From: DASUPK01 sp963774305
GTDB taxonomy: Bacteria; Actinomycetota; Thermoleophilia; Solirubrobacterales; 70-9
Length of the DNA: 64,000 bases
Assembly: GCA_963774305.1 (NCBI GenBank)
Contig: CAVZEM010000005.1
Coordinates: 124,001-188,000, forward strand
Reading direction: 5' to 3'
Shown here: piece by piece, positions 14,467 through 23,871 of the stretch
Layout: each line of letters starts with the position of its first letter
Position numbering within the stretch: the stretch's first letter is position 1
Notes under the pieces: generated by a model
What the model saw: only the letters and a program-made list of their open reading frames with translations
What the model was told of the DNA's origin: nothing
The model's database searches: none
Position numbers and translations under genes: made by a program

Positions 14467-15459
14467 ATGATCGTCGACAGCGCCCACTACAAGGACGGCG
14501 TGCGCCAGCACGAGGAGGCACTGACCCCTGAGCGGGCGGCGGAGCTCAGGAACGCCGCCGGCCCTGGCGAGTTCGTCTGGATCGGCATTCACGAGCCCGA
14601 CCCCGGGGACATGGAACAGCTCGCGAGCCTCTTCGGGCTGCATGAGCTGGCCGTCGAGGACGCGCAGAATCCGCATCAACGGCCGAAGATCGAGGACTAC
14701 GGCGATGACGTCTTCATCGTCCTGAAGACCGCCCACTATCACGAGGACCGCGAGGAGGTCCACTTCGGCGAGATTCACCTCTTCGCCGGCCCGGGTTACG
14801 TGATTACGGTCCGACATGGGCCGGGCAGCGAGCTCAACTCGGCACGCCGGAGGCTCGAGGCGCGCGAAGATCTCCTCAAGCTCGGTGCCTCCGCGGCCGT
14901 CTGGGCAGTTCTCGACAAGGTCGTCGACGATTACATCCCCGTCGTGGAGGCGATCGAGGACGACATCGAGGAGGTCGAGAAGGACGTCTTCGACGACGAC
15001 GTTCCGGCCCCCACGGCCCGCATCTACAACCTGAAGCGCGAGGTGATCGAGTTCCACCGCGCGGTCTGGCCACTGCTCGGTCCGCTGACGGCCCTGGAGC
15101 AGGGCGCCTACGAGCGCATCCCGGATGACCTGCAGGACTACTTCCGCGACGTCGCCGACCACGCGAAGCGAGTCGACGAGCAGGTCAGCTCGCAGAGGGA
15201 ACTCCTGACCAGCGTCCTGGAGGCGAACCTCGCGCTGGTCAGCGTCAATCAGAACGAGGTCGTGAAGAAGATCTCGTCGTGGGCCGCGGTGGTCGCGGTG
15301 CCGACCTTCATCGCCTCGGTATACGGGATGAACTTCGACAACATGCCCGAGCTGCACCGGCACTACGGATATCCGCTGTCTCTGGCGGCGATGGCGCTCT
15401 GCGTGATCGCACTCGTCTCGCTTCTTCAGGAGGATCGACTGGCTCTAGAGGTCGCGTGA
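14467..15459 (+). CDS. corA: CorA-family Mg2+/Co2+ channel
   Basis: A 330-residue protein. A long acidic, helical cytoplasmic domain fills about 1-260, and two C-terminal membrane helices follow. The pore signature YGMNF lies at the end of the first helix (about residues 285-289). The family forms a pentameric divalent-cation channel gated by Mg2+ bound to the cytoplasmic domain. The loop between the helices reads NMPELHRHYG rather than the common MPEL-only form. ATG at 14467; no operon partner is evident. Confidence 0.9.
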   Translation: MIVDSAHYKDGVRQHEEALTPERAAELRNAAGPGEFVWIGIHEPDPGDMEQLASLFGLHELAVEDAQNPHQRPKIEDYGDDVFIVLKTAHYHEDREEVHFGEIHLFAGPGYVITVRHGPGSELNSARRRLEAREDLLKLGASAAVWAVLDKVVDDYIPVVEAIEDDIEEVEKDVFDDDVPAPTARIYNLKREVIEFHRAVWPLLGPLTALEQGAYERIPDDLQDYFRDVADHAKRVDEQVSSQRELLTSVLEANLALVSVNQNEVVKKISSWAAVVAVPTFIASVYGMNFDNMPELHRHYGYPLSLAAMALCVIALVSLLQEDRLALEVA

Positions 15460-15499
15460 GTTCGATTGGAGTGATGCTCTGGCTCACGTCGGCGGTCCC

Positions 15500-16366
15500 G
15501 TGTTCGAGCCCCTGCAGGTCGCCGGGCTGACCCTGGTCGCCACGGCCTATTCGCTGCGGATGATCACGCTCTCGCGGGAGGGACGGCCCGTCCCGGGGTG
15601 GCGCGTCATCTGCTTCGCCTCGGGCCTCGCGCTGATCGCGATCGCGTTCATCTCGCCTCTGGGCAGGATCGACGACCAGCTCGTCCTGGCGCACATGGGC
15701 CAGCACCTGCTGATGGGCGACATCGGCCCGCTGCTGATCGTGCTCGGCCTCACCGGGCCGATGCTGCAGCCGCTTCTCCACAACCACTGGCTCGGCTGGC
15801 TGCGCCACCTCGCCCATCCGCTCGTCGCGCTGCCGCTCTGGGCCGCCGATCTCTTCATCTGGCACGTCCCGGTCCTCTACCAGGCGGCCACCGACCACAA
15901 CTCGATCCACGCGCTGCAGCACACCTGCTTCATCGGGTTCGGCGTCCTGATGTGGATGCCGCTTTTCGGCCCGCTGCCCCAGCCGAAGTGGTTCACGATC
16001 CCCGCGAAGATCGGCTACCTGATCGGCGTCAGGCTGATCGGGACCGTACTTGCGAACGTGTTCATGTGGTCGAGCACCATCTTCTATCCCCACTACGCGG
16101 CCGGCGAGGCGAGCTGGCACATCGCCTCGCTCACCGACCAGAGCATCGCCGGGGTGATGATGATGGTGGAGGGCGGCTTCGTCACGCTCGGCGTGCTGGC
16201 GTGGCTCTTCCTGCAGTGGGCCCAGGAGGACACCGAACGCCAGCGGCTTCTTGACCTGGCGGATGCGCGAGGTGTCGCGCTCAGCGATGGGCGGGCGGCG
16301 CGCGCCGCGGCCGCGGGCCAGGGCGCGCGGCTCGAGGAGCGGATCAAGGCCGAGGGATCGAGCTGA
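15500..16366 (+). CDS. ctaG: CtaG-type cytochrome c oxidase assembly membrane protein
   Basis: A 288-residue polytopic membrane protein of the caa3-type CtaG family. Conserved His positions are seen in LAHMGQHLLMGDIGP, LFIWHVP and ALQHTCF, spread over about seven hydrophobic segments. It helps assemble the heme-copper oxidase, probably at the CuB site. The C-terminal ~40 residues are hydrophilic and Ala/Arg-rich. GTG at 15500 was chosen as the first start before the first helix. Its 3' end is overlapped by a small antisense gene. No oxidase subunits lie in the window. Confidence 0.8.
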   Translation: MFEPLQVAGLTLVATAYSLRMITLSREGRPVPGWRVICFASGLALIAIAFISPLGRIDDQLVLAHMGQHLLMGDIGPLLIVLGLTGPMLQPLLHNHWLGWLRHLAHPLVALPLWAADLFIWHVPVLYQAATDHNSIHALQHTCFIGFGVLMWMPLFGPLPQPKWFTIPAKIGYLIGVRLIGTVLANVFMWSSTIFYPHYAAGEASWHIASLTDQSIAGVMMMVEGGFVTLGVLAWLFLQWAQEDTERQRLLDLADARGVALSDGRAARAAAAGQGARLEERIKAEGSS

Positions 16367-16514
16367 GCCGCTCCCAGGCGCGGCGGGCGCCATAGATCCC
16401 GAGCGCGGCCAGCGAGAGGCCGAGATCGATCGAGAACGAGGCCAGTCGGCCGGGCGCGCCGGTGTACAGCCAGGCGCCGAGTCGCTCCCGTCGTGTGGTG
16501 TCTAAGGTGGTCAC
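16344..16514 (-). CDS. small antisense-encoded membrane-associated protein
   Basis: A 56-residue frame with very high G/C at third positions. It contains GAWLYTGAPGRLASFSIDLG, a Gly/hydrophobic stretch similar to small uncharacterised membrane proteins I associate with actinobacteria, and an Arg-rich tail. GTG at 16514 is the only start near this block and lies five bases from the divergent tig start. It overlaps the 3' end of ctaG by 23 bases. No function is assignable. Confidence 0.4.
   Translation of the reverse strand: MTTLDTTRRERLGAWLYTGAPGRLASFSIDLGLSLAALGIYGARRAWERLSSIPRP
16503..16508 (+). promoter_or_regulatory. -10 element TAAGGT upstream of tig
   Basis: TAAGGT ends ten bases before the ATG at 16519. 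The leader would be at most a few bases long. Confidence 0.45.
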
Positions 16515-16518
16515 TTCT

Positions 16519-17907
16519 ATGGAGACGACCGTAAAGGAGCTTCCCGAGTCGCGGGTTCGCGTCGACGTCGACGTCGATCCCAAGGACGTCGAGGGCAGCA
16601 TCAAGCGCACGGCCAGCCAGCTCGGCCAGGACATGAAGATGCCCGGTTTCCGCAAGGGCAAGGTCCCCCCGGAGATGGTGGTCCAGCGACTCGGCCGCGA
16701 GGCCGTGCTCACGCAGGCCCTCGAGTCCTCGCTCGGCGACTGGTACGAGCGCGCCATGCTCGAGTCTGGGATCAATCCGGTCGGCGATCCGAAGCTCGAT
16801 CTATCCGACCTACCCGACGAGGGAAAGCCCCTGAAGTTCTCGATCGAGGTCGCCGTGCGCCCGGGCGCCGAGCTCGGCGAGTACAAGGGCCTCGAGGTCG
16901 GCCGCGAGGAGCCGGAGGTTCCCGAGGAGGCCGTGGAGGGCGAGCTGAAGCGCCTGCAGGAGGGCTTCGCCCGGCTCAACCCGGTCGAACGGGAGGCGAA
17001 GGAGGGCGACGCCGTCCTGATCGACTACGAGGGCAAGATCGACGGCGAGCCGTTCGAGGGCGGGACCGCGAAGGACTACCTGCTCGAGCTGGGGGAGGGG
17101 CGCGTGCTTCCGGAGCTGGAGCAGGCACTGATTGGCGCCAAGCCCGGCGACGAGCGCAAGACGACCGTTCCCTTCCCCGACGACTATCCCGCCGAGGAGG
17201 TCGCCGGCAAGAGTGCCGAGTTCGACGTCACCGTCAAGGAGGTCCGCGAGAAGGAGCTGCCGGAGCTCAACGACGACTTCGCCGCGGAGGCCTCCGAGTT
17301 CGACACGCTCGCCGAGCTGCGCGACCACATCACCGGCCAGATCCGCGACATCCTCGACGGTCAGATCGCCGAGCGTTTCCGCGAGGCCGCCCTGGACGCC
17401 GCCGTCGCCAACGCGAAGGTCGAGCTGCCCGATCCGGTGGTCGAGGCGAGGGCCGCGGAGATGTGGCGCCGCGTCGAGCGCCAGCTGCAGCGCCAGGGGA
17501 TGGACCCCGAGAATTACCTGCAAATCCAGGGGAAGACCCGCGATGAGATGATCGAGACGGCGCGTCCCGACGCCGAGCAGGCGCTGAAGCGCGAGGCCGT
17601 CCTGGAGGCCGTCGCCAAGGCCGAGGGGATCGAGGTCTCCGAGGAGGGCATGCTCGAGGCTCTCCAGATCCCGCCGGGCCATGAGGACCACGGCCATCCC
17701 GAGCCGGCCGACGCCCTGAAGGACATCCGCGAGTCAGGCCGCGAGGAGCTGCTCAAGGAGGACCTGCGGATGCGCCGCGCCCTCGAGCTGCTGGCAGAGG
17801 AGGCGAAGCCGATCCCACTGGAGCAGGCAAAGGCCCGCGAGGAGATCTGGACGCCGGAGAAGGAGCAGGAGGAGAAGGGCGCCCTCTGGACGCCCGGCTC
17901 CGACTAG
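16519..17907 (+). CDS. tig: trigger factor, ribosome-bound chaperone
   Basis: A 462-residue chaperone that binds nascent chains at the ribosome exit and has peptidyl-prolyl isomerase activity. The ribosome-docking signature MPGFRKGKVPPEM lies near residues 38-50. The FKBP-type domain (about 155-240) contains GDAVLIDYEGKIDGEPFEGG, and a long helical C-terminal domain follows, ending in a Glu/Lys-rich extension slightly longer than in E. coli. ATG 16519 was chosen over an in-frame ATG at 16462 because it fits the family start. tig, clpP and clpX occur here in the usual order but far apart. Confidence 0.95.
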   Translation: METTVKELPESRVRVDVDVDPKDVEGSIKRTASQLGQDMKMPGFRKGKVPPEMVVQRLGREAVLTQALESSLGDWYERAMLESGINPVGDPKLDLSDLPDEGKPLKFSIEVAVRPGAELGEYKGLEVGREEPEVPEEAVEGELKRLQEGFARLNPVEREAKEGDAVLIDYEGKIDGEPFEGGTAKDYLLELGEGRVLPELEQALIGAKPGDERKTTVPFPDDYPAEEVAGKSAEFDVTVKEVREKELPELNDDFAAEASEFDTLAELRDHITGQIRDILDGQIAERFREAALDAAVANAKVELPDPVVEARAAEMWRRVERQLQRQGMDPENYLQIQGKTRDEMIETARPDAEQALKREAVLEAVAKAEGIEVSEEGMLEALQIPPGHEDHGHPEPADALKDIRESGREELLKEDLRMRRALELLAEEAKPIPLEQAKAREEIWTPEKEQEEKGALWTPGSD

Positions 17908-17942
17908 GTCGCCGGGCGGCCTCGATCCGGAAGGAGATTCCC

Positions 17943-18183
17943 GTGGACGCCCCGCCCGAGAAGGTCTGGGCGGCGCCCAGGGACTTCGGGGCCATCCACA
18001 AACTCGTCCCTGAACTGGTCGCCGACCCCGGTGCTGGCCTTCAGCACGCTGACCGTCGACCGTTACGACTTCCCCCCGCCCGGACCGGAGAACTGCTCTT
18101 CCAACGGCCCGCGTGGCGCAGGGGGCACCCAGTGCCGCACGACCAGCGAGTCGAACCCGCTGCCGCTCTGCCGGATCGACTAG
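17943..18183 (+). pseudogene. fusion scar of two gene remnants (SRPBCC start + unknown C-terminus)
   Basis: GTG at 17943 after GGAAGGAG opens MDAPPEKVWAAPRDFGAIHK, the N-terminus of an SRPBCC/polyketide-cyclase protein, but the family sequence ends after about 25 codons. A different frame then reads TPVLAFSTLTVDRYDFPPPG and a Cys-containing tail to a stop at 18181, looking like the C-terminus of an unidentified exported protein. The two parts probably met by deletion. Confidence 0.5.
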
Positions 18184-18716
18184 ATCCCGAGCGAGGTCTG
18201 CGGTTCGGGGTAGGTGACCCGCTTGCCCTGGACGACCGCCGACTCGGTCATCTCGTGCGGCGTCAGCGACCCGTCGGGACCGAGATGGAGGACGCGCCAG
18301 CCCCTGGCGGTCAAGACGTCCCCGAGCAGACGGCGATGACAATGATGCCAGTCGCCTTCGGCGCACATCACCGCCGTCCTACGCTCCACGGCCAGGGACT
18401 CGAGCATCTCCAGCCCCGCCTGGAAGGAGTCGGTGGCCATGTGATCCGCGTAGCCGCGGAATGCCCCTTCGGGTACGGCGGTGTTGACCGAATCGGGCCG
18501 GGACTCACGGCGGCCGCCCAGATCTTCACCCAGCGGTGCGTAGCCGATCCCGGCGGCCTTCATCGTCCCGGCCAGGGCAGAGCGGTTGAACTGCGGGTAG
18601 CGAGAGCGGGGGTTGGCACGGACGTCCGCGATCAGCTCCACGCCGGCGCCGCGAACCAGGTCGAGGAACTCGCGATCCTCGTGGTTCGAATGGCCGACGG
18701 TGAGGATCTCCTTCAC
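18180..18716 (-). CDS. DUF488 family protein
   Basis: A 178-residue DUF488 protein. It opens TVGHSNHEDREFLDLV, has DVRANPRSRYPQFN, and carries the Cys/His signature CAEGDWHHCHR near residue 118, all diagnostic of the family. The biochemical role is not established; the cysteine and histidines suggest metal binding or a nuclease-like or thiol role. The ATG overlaps the stop of the upstream cupin gene (ATGA), so the two are coupled. Its 3' end touches the gene scar at 17943-18183. Confidence 0.85.
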   Translation of the reverse strand: MKEILTVGHSNHEDREFLDLVRGAGVELIADVRANPRSRYPQFNRSALAGTMKAAGIGYAPLGEDLGGRRESRPDSVNTAVPEGAFRGYADHMATDSFQAGLEMLESLAVERRTAVMCAEGDWHHCHRRLLGDVLTARGWRVLHLGPDGSLTPHEMTESAVVQGKRVTYPEPQTSLGI

Positions 18717-19075
18717 TCGCAGAGCACCGTGTCCTGGTGGGTGTAGGGAGGGGCGCAGCTGCAGAGGACGACGAGCGGCTCGGCCCCCGTGTTCCAGAGC
18801 TTGTGGCGGGTGCCCGGGGGGATCACCACGACGTCGCCGGTGCGCACGTCGGACTCCTCCTCTCCCAGGCGCATCCGGCCGGAGCCCGAGGTGAAGCGGT
18901 AGATCTCCTCGGAGGCGTGGTGGAGATGCTCGATGGTCTCCCCTCCGGGAGGCACCGTCGCCTCCGCCAGGGACTGGTTCGCGGCGTTGCCGGGGGCGGG
19001 CCCGGCGATCTCCCGCACACTCGACCCGTCCCGGGTCACGTAGGGCTCGCGCTCCTCCGCGCGCACTACATCCAT
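18713..19075 (-). CDS. cupin-domain protein
   Basis: A 120-residue single-domain cupin. Motif 1 is GETIEHLHHASEEIYRFTSG (metal-binding His-His and Glu) and motif 2 is DVVVIPPGTRHKLWNTG with the final His. It probably binds Fe, Mn or Zn; it may be an isomerase or a sensor. ATG 19073-19075 was chosen because the longer frame to 19207 would run through the divergent clpP promoter. It is translationally coupled to the DUF488 gene. Confidence 0.78.
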   Translation of the reverse strand: MDVVRAEEREPYVTRDGSSVREIAGPAPGNAANQSLAEATVPPGGETIEHLHHASEEIYRFTSGSGRMRLGEEESDVRTGDVVVIPPGTRHKLWNTGAEPLVVLCSCAPPYTHQDTVLCE

Positions 19076-19129
19076 CTCGCTGCCGACCCTACTCGCGCCC
19101 GCGCCGGTTTGCCCGCCGCCGCCGGTCGC

Positions 19130-19135
19130 TATGCT
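19130..19135 (+). promoter_or_regulatory. -10 element TATGCT upstream of clpP
   Basis: TATGCT ends ten bases before the ATG at 19146, with a weak TTGCCC fifteen bases further upstream. Confidence 0.45.
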
Positions 19136-19145
19136 GCCCCGCTCA

Positions 19146-19722
<577 letters not shown>

Positions 19723-19730
<8 letters not shown>

Positions 19731-20511
19731 GCGTCTCCTTCCACTCCTGATCGCGCTCGGCGCGGTCCTCCTCGTTGCCCCGGCGGTCGCCGATGACGCG
19801 ATCGTTCAGAAGGCCTCCGTCTCGCCTGATCGCGGCTTCACCGACTCGGCCGACGGCGTCCGCATCGAGTTCCGGCTGAGCGGCTCGGCGCCCGCGGACG
19901 TGACGATCAAGATCGCCGGCGGTGGCGCCGAGGTGCGCCGGATCGAGATGCCCGGCGTGCAGCCCGCGACCGACAAGACGGTGAAGTGGGACGGGCTGAC
20001 CAACGGCGGTCGGCTGGTTGCGGACGGGACCTATCGCGTGATCGTCGCTGTCGCTGGCGGCAACGAGAAGGACGCCGGCTCGGTCGAGCTCCACAGCCAC
20101 TTCTTTCCGGTGCGCGGGCCGCACGGCACCCGCGGGCCGGTCGGCGAGTTCGGCGCGGCACGCAACGGGGGCCGTGTCCACAAGGGCTTCGACGTCGTCG
20201 CGCGTTGCGGGACGCCGCTGGCTGCCGCCGTCACCGGCACCGTGGTGAAGCGGGCCTACGACGCCCGCCTCGACGGCAACTACATCGTCATCCGCGGCCT
20301 CGGCGAGCGGCGGAAGTACTGGTACGCCCACATGGTTCATCCCTCGAGCTTCCAGCGCGGCGATGAGGTCCACGTCGGCCAGATCGTGGGCTACGTCGGC
20401 AAGACCGGCAACGCGCGGACCGTCGGCTGCCACCTGCACTTCGAGATCCACGTCAGCGGGCGCCCGGTCAACCCGCTCCCGTACCTCCGGGCCTGGGACC
20501 GCTACAGCTAG
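19723..20511 (+). CDS. secreted M23 metallopeptidase with FlgD-like Ig domain, unusual start
   Basis: About 262 residues. A signal peptide GRRLLPLLIALGAVLLVAPA, a strand-rich FlgD-Ig-like domain (about 45-120) and a C-terminal LytM/M23 domain with HKGFDV and HLHFEIHV, the zinc ligands of glycyl-glycine-type endopeptidases, acting on peptidoglycan cross-links. The signal peptide is in frame but has no ATG, GTG or TTG; the first is GTG 19900, which would remove it. ATC at 19723, overlapping the clpP stop region, is the best placed candidate start, with CTG 19747 as an alternative. Confidence 0.72.
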
Positions 20512-20533
20512 ACGCGCATCCAGATCGCGCCGC

Positions 20534-20866
20534 CTAGGGCGTATCCGCCGAGAGCCCGAACGGGCTGCCCTCAGAGTCACGGCAGACAGCCCAGCGCTCA
20601 CCTGGATGGATCACCGAACCGCCGAGGTCCTGGACGCGCTTCAGCGTGGCAGGAAGATCGGGCACGGTGAAATAGGGCAGCGAAGCAGTGTCACCGGGAC
20701 CCGGTCCACGCTGGTGAACTCCTATACGGAGGTCGCCGCCGCTGATCTCCCAGCCCGCCCCTGCATCGCTGGGCCTTGGCACGAGCTCTGCGCCGAGCAC
20801 GTCGCTCCAGAACCGGCAGGCGCGTTCAGGATCGTCGGCCGGGAACTCGATCAGTGGGGAAGACAT
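20534..20866 (-). CDS. VOC (glyoxalase/bleomycin-resistance) family protein
   Basis: A 110-residue vicinal-oxygen-chelate protein with the paired beta-alpha-beta-beta-beta pattern: IEFPADDPERACRFWSDVLG at the start and SLPYFTVPDLPATLKRVQDL in the middle, ending in RDSEGSPFGL. Typical metal ligands are only partly conserved, so it may bind rather than convert its ligand. ATG at 20864-20866 matches the family start; the longer frame to 20902 adds a Pro/Arg stretch with no coding character. Confidence 0.75.
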   Translation of the reverse strand: MSSPLIEFPADDPERACRFWSDVLGAELVPRPSDAGAGWEISGGDLRIGVHQRGPGPGDTASLPYFTVPDLPATLKRVQDLGGSVIHPGERWAVCRDSEGSPFGLSADTP

Positions 20867-21048
20867 GACCCTGAGTATCGGGCATCCGCGAGGGAGCACC
20901 ACTCCAAACCCGCCGCCGAGCCGGTGTCCCTTCCAGGCGGCGGATGGGGAAACAGGTCATAGGCAAGGGGTCAACGTCAACCAGGCACAGATCGAGCCTA
21001 CTCCTGCCGAACCGCCGGCTTCGAGGCGCTCCTAGCTCAGATCGACTT

Positions 21049-21987
21049 CTAGGCCTCGCACTTAGAGGCCGTGTCCGCACCCTTGCCGCCCTTGCAGAGG
21101 TCCTTGCCGCCGCCGCCCTTGAGCTGGTCCTTGCCGCTCTGACCAAGCAGCGTGTCCTTGCCGGTACCGCCGTTCAGCGTGTCCTTGCCGGGACCGCCGC
21201 AGATCAGGTCGTTGCCAGCGAGGCCGGAGAGCTTGTCCTTCCCGCCCAGGCCTACGATCACGTCCCGACCGGGCGTGCCGCTGAGCCTGTCGTTGCCGTT
21301 CGTACCGGCGACGGACGGGGTTTGGCCCTTGCAGGGCGGTGCGCAGGCGGCGGTGTTCGTGTCCTGGCTCTCGTCGCCGAGACCGTCATGGTCGCAGTCG
21401 GGCTCGACCGTCGCCGTGAGGTTCAGCAAGAACGCGCCGACCGTGCCGAACGAGACCGAGCTGCCGATCGGAGGGTCGGGCTGCAAGGGGCCGCTGGCCA
21501 CCGCCAGGTCGTCGGTACTCCCACCTCTGCGGCAGGAGATGGGAGCAGCAGTGATTCGGAAGCCGAGGATGTCGCCGCCTTCGACCTCGACCCGGGTCGC
21601 GAACGTATTGACCCCCGCAGCGGCCAGCGTCTCGAAATCGCTCTGTCCAACGGTCAGGTAGGTGTTTGGGGCGGTTTTTCGGAAGACCTTCAGGCGCAGC
21701 TGGGCAGTCGCGAGCGCTGGACCGCGGTCGTGGCTCCAAGACGTGATCACCCCACCGCCGGCCGGGACGACGTAGGTCGGGCTGCCGACTGCCGTCGAGT
21801 TCTGTGCCCAGGTGAAGTCCTGAGGGCAGTCTGCGGCACCGTTCCCGCCCGTGGCGCCAATCGTCACCCCCGCGGAGGCCGAAGCCGGGAGTGCTACCGC
21901 TCCGACAACAAGGGAGGCCACCAGCAACCGGACCACCTGCTGAGGCGCACCCCGATGGCGCGAGACCGACGGCAACCAGCTTTTCAT
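21049..21987 (-). CDS. secreted RTX-type calcium-binding repeat protein
   Basis: A 312-residue exported protein. A signal peptide (about 1-39, ending ASASA) precedes a beta-rich domain (40-190), a short DCDHDGLGDESQD calcium-type loop near 197-209, and about eight RTX nonapeptide-like repeats such as GTNGNDRLSG, GLGGKDKLSG and GGPGKDTLNG (about 227-305). These bind Ca2+ in a parallel beta roll outside the cell. No catalytic domain is seen. No type I secretion genes are near; a Sec signal is used instead. Confidence 0.82.
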   Translation of the reverse strand: MKSWLPSVSRHRGAPQQVVRLLVASLVVGAVALPASASAGVTIGATGGNGAADCPQDFTWAQNSTAVGSPTYVVPAGGGVITSWSHDRGPALATAQLRLKVFRKTAPNTYLTVGQSDFETLAAAGVNTFATRVEVEGGDILGFRITAAPISCRRGGSTDDLAVASGPLQPDPPIGSSVSFGTVGAFLLNLTATVEPDCDHDGLGDESQDTNTAACAPPCKGQTPSVAGTNGNDRLSGTPGRDVIVGLGGKDKLSGLAGNDLICGGPGKDTLNGGTGKDTLLGQSGKDQLKGGGGKDLCKGGKGADTASKCEA

Positions 21988-22061
21988 GAGCTTTCCCGGT
22001 TGGGCAAACGGCCCGCCAATCCGCCGTTTGCGGTCCGGCGGAGCCTATCGCGAAACGTTCG

Positions 22062-22355
22062 AGTCCCGTCGCTCTCGTCAGACGAAGCTGCGACACCCAG
22101 AGCTTCTCGGGCCTGGTGGAGCTGCTCACGATCGCGCGCTTGTCGGAATCCGGTTCAATCATCGCCTCGAACTCGGCGCTCGCGAACGGCCTGGGCGGAC
22201 CGAACCCGACCCTCACCACTCAGGCACTCGCCACCCGCACCGCCGAGAAGATCATGGGCAAGTACTTCGACGGCGAGCCGTGGGTCGGCGTCGAGACGCC
22301 CGTGAGCTCGATCGACGACAAGGTCACCCAGGCCGTCATCGACCGCGGGCTCTAG
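22062..22355 (+). pseudogene. unidentified C-terminal fragment
   Basis: An open, coding-like frame of about 98 codons including CDTQSFSGLVELLTIARLSE and EKIMGKYFDGEPWVGVETP, ending at a TAG at 22353. The first canonical start, GTG 22116, would yield 79 residues beginning mid-fold. The piece resembles the C-terminal end of a larger protein but no family is recognised. It lies in a divergent region upstream of the RTX gene. Confidence 0.35.
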
Positions 22356-22448
22356 CGCGGCTCGGGCGGGCGCTTTTCACGCTTCAGTTCAGCCGCGGCG
22401 CTGACGATGCTCCGCGCACAGGGGCACCACGACGAACGGAGGGCAAGG

Positions 22449-22922
22449 ATGTCCGAGGAGTCAATGGAGAGGTCGGTCCAGGAGGCGCTCGCGCGTGAGG
22501 GAATCGCCGTCGAGGTTCTGGCGGCGGGCCAGTTCAGCCCGCGGGGGCACAGCGGCTCGCTGTTCTTGGGAGGCGTGGCAGGCGACTCGCTCGGGGGAAT
22601 GGCCGGCGCGGCCGGTGCTGCGGTGGGGACCGTCGCCGGGATGGCCGGTGCCACGGAGGCCACCGGCGCGCTCCGGGGGCTCCCCGACCACATGGTCGTG
22701 GGCGTGACCGCCGATGCCGTCTACGGCTTCGCCGGGGCCACCAAGGCGGGGCCGCTCGCGTTCCAGATCTCCCGCGAGCACCTCAAGGCCACCGTCCACC
22801 AGCGCGTCGACGTCCGGGTGCTGGAGCTGACCGACGAGGAGAGCGGATCGAAGATCGAGCTCGAGGGCAACCGGCTTCCGATCACTCACAGCAAGGACGT
22901 GATCGCAGAGCTCACCGGCTGA
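22449..22922 (+). CDS. hypothetical protein with Gly/Ala-rich hydrophobic centre
   Basis: A 157-residue protein. The middle (about 40-75) is a Gly/Ala-rich hydrophobic stretch, flanked by soluble parts; the C-terminal half contains alternating strand-like segments (DVRVLELTDEESGSKIELEG). The pattern suggests a small protein with a glycine-rich hairpin, perhaps membrane associated. AAGGATG gives a weak ribosome site for ATG 22449. Its last 11 bases overlap the convergent ECF41 gene. No family recognised. Confidence 0.55.
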   Translation: MSEESMERSVQEALAREGIAVEVLAAGQFSPRGHSGSLFLGGVAGDSLGGMAGAAGAAVGTVAGMAGATEATGALRGLPDHMVVGVTADAVYGFAGATKAGPLAFQISREHLKATVHQRVDVRVLELTDEESGSKIELEGNRLPITHSKDVIAELTG

Positions 22923-23871
22923 GCCCGGGCGGCCGCTCCCCGTGCTTGCGCTGCCGGACCTGCTCGAGCAGGGCCCAGGCATCGCCGACCTCGCCGAGGT
23001 GCCGCAGCTTGTCCGGATTGACGACGGAGTTGATCCCCTGGATCTGGCCGTCGGCGATGTCAACCTCCATTGCGCTGAGCACCGCGCCGTTCGCGTCGAC
23101 GAAGAGCGCGCCGGGCTGACCGTTGATCTCGACCGGCTGAATGGTGAGATTGGGAAGAGCCCATCCGGTCTTCGCCCAGTTGCGGAGCGTACGGGCGACC
23201 CGATTGCGGCCGTGAAGTGAGCGCGCCAGCGCCGGAGCTTTGCCGCCGCCGTCCCCTTTCAGCACGACATCCTCGGAGAGGAGTGCCTCCAGCTCCTTCA
23301 TGTCGCCCTGCTGAGCGGCGGCGAAGAAGCGACCGGCGAGCTCCTCGCGCTTCTCCTTCGAGGCCTCGAAGCGAGGCTTGTCCTGATCGACGTGACGCCG
23401 CGCCCGGGTCGCGAGCTGCCGGGCGTTGTCCTCGCTCTTGCCGATGATCCGGGCGATCTCGGCGTAGTCGTAGTCGAAGACGTCGTGGAGCAGGAGCGCG
23501 GCCCGCTGCTCGGGTGAGAGGTTCTCGAGCAGGACCAGGAAGGCGAGGGAGAGCGAGTCGGCCATCTCGGCCTGGCGCTCGGGGTCCTCGCGGGTGTCCA
23601 CGACGATGGGCTCGGGCAGCCATTCGCCGACATAGGTCTCGCGGCGGGCGCGAGCGGAGCGGAGCTCGTCGATCGCGAGTCGCGTGGTGATCGTGGCCAC
23701 GTAGGCCCGCGGGGACTCGATTCGCTCGCCCTTCTCGAGGGAGGTGTTGACGCGGAGCAGTGCCTCCTGCACCACGTCCTCGGCCTCCGCGACGCTGCCG
23801 AGCATCCGGTAGGCGATCGCGAAGGACCGAGGACGAAGCTCCTCGAGGAGCTGGTCGTTCGCCGCGCTCAT
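22912..23871 (-). CDS. ECF41-family RNA polymerase sigma factor with SnoaL-like C-terminal domain
   Basis: A 319-residue sigma factor. Region 2 (about 5-75) includes RSFAIAYRMLGSVAEAEDVV, region 4 (about 105-165) includes LSPEQRAALLLHDVFDYDY, and a SnoaL-like domain fills about 175-290. Two signatures of ECF41 proteins are present: DGGGK (about 215) and NPDKL (about 287), in the domain known to control activity in place of an anti-sigma factor. The start overlaps the epimerase stop (ATGA), so both are in one operon whose promoter fits the ECF41 consensus. Confidence 0.92.
   Translation of the reverse strand: MSAANDQLLEELRPRSFAIAYRMLGSVAEAEDVVQEALLRVNTSLEKGERIESPRAYVATITTRLAIDELRSARARRETYVGEWLPEPIVVDTREDPERQAEMADSLSLAFLVLLENLSPEQRAALLLHDVFDYDYAEIARIIGKSEDNARQLATRARRHVDQDKPRFEASKEKREELAGRFFAAAQQGDMKELEALLSEDVVLKGDGGGKAPALARSLHGRNRVARTLRNWAKTGWALPNLTIQPVEINGQPGALFVDANGAVLSAMEVDIADGQIQGINSVVNPDKLRHLGEVGDAWALLEQVRQRKHGERPPGLSR

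Noticed and set aside
19900..20511. M23 peptidase starting at GTG 19900
   Set aside because: This would remove an evident in-frame signal peptide and half of the FlgD-like domain.
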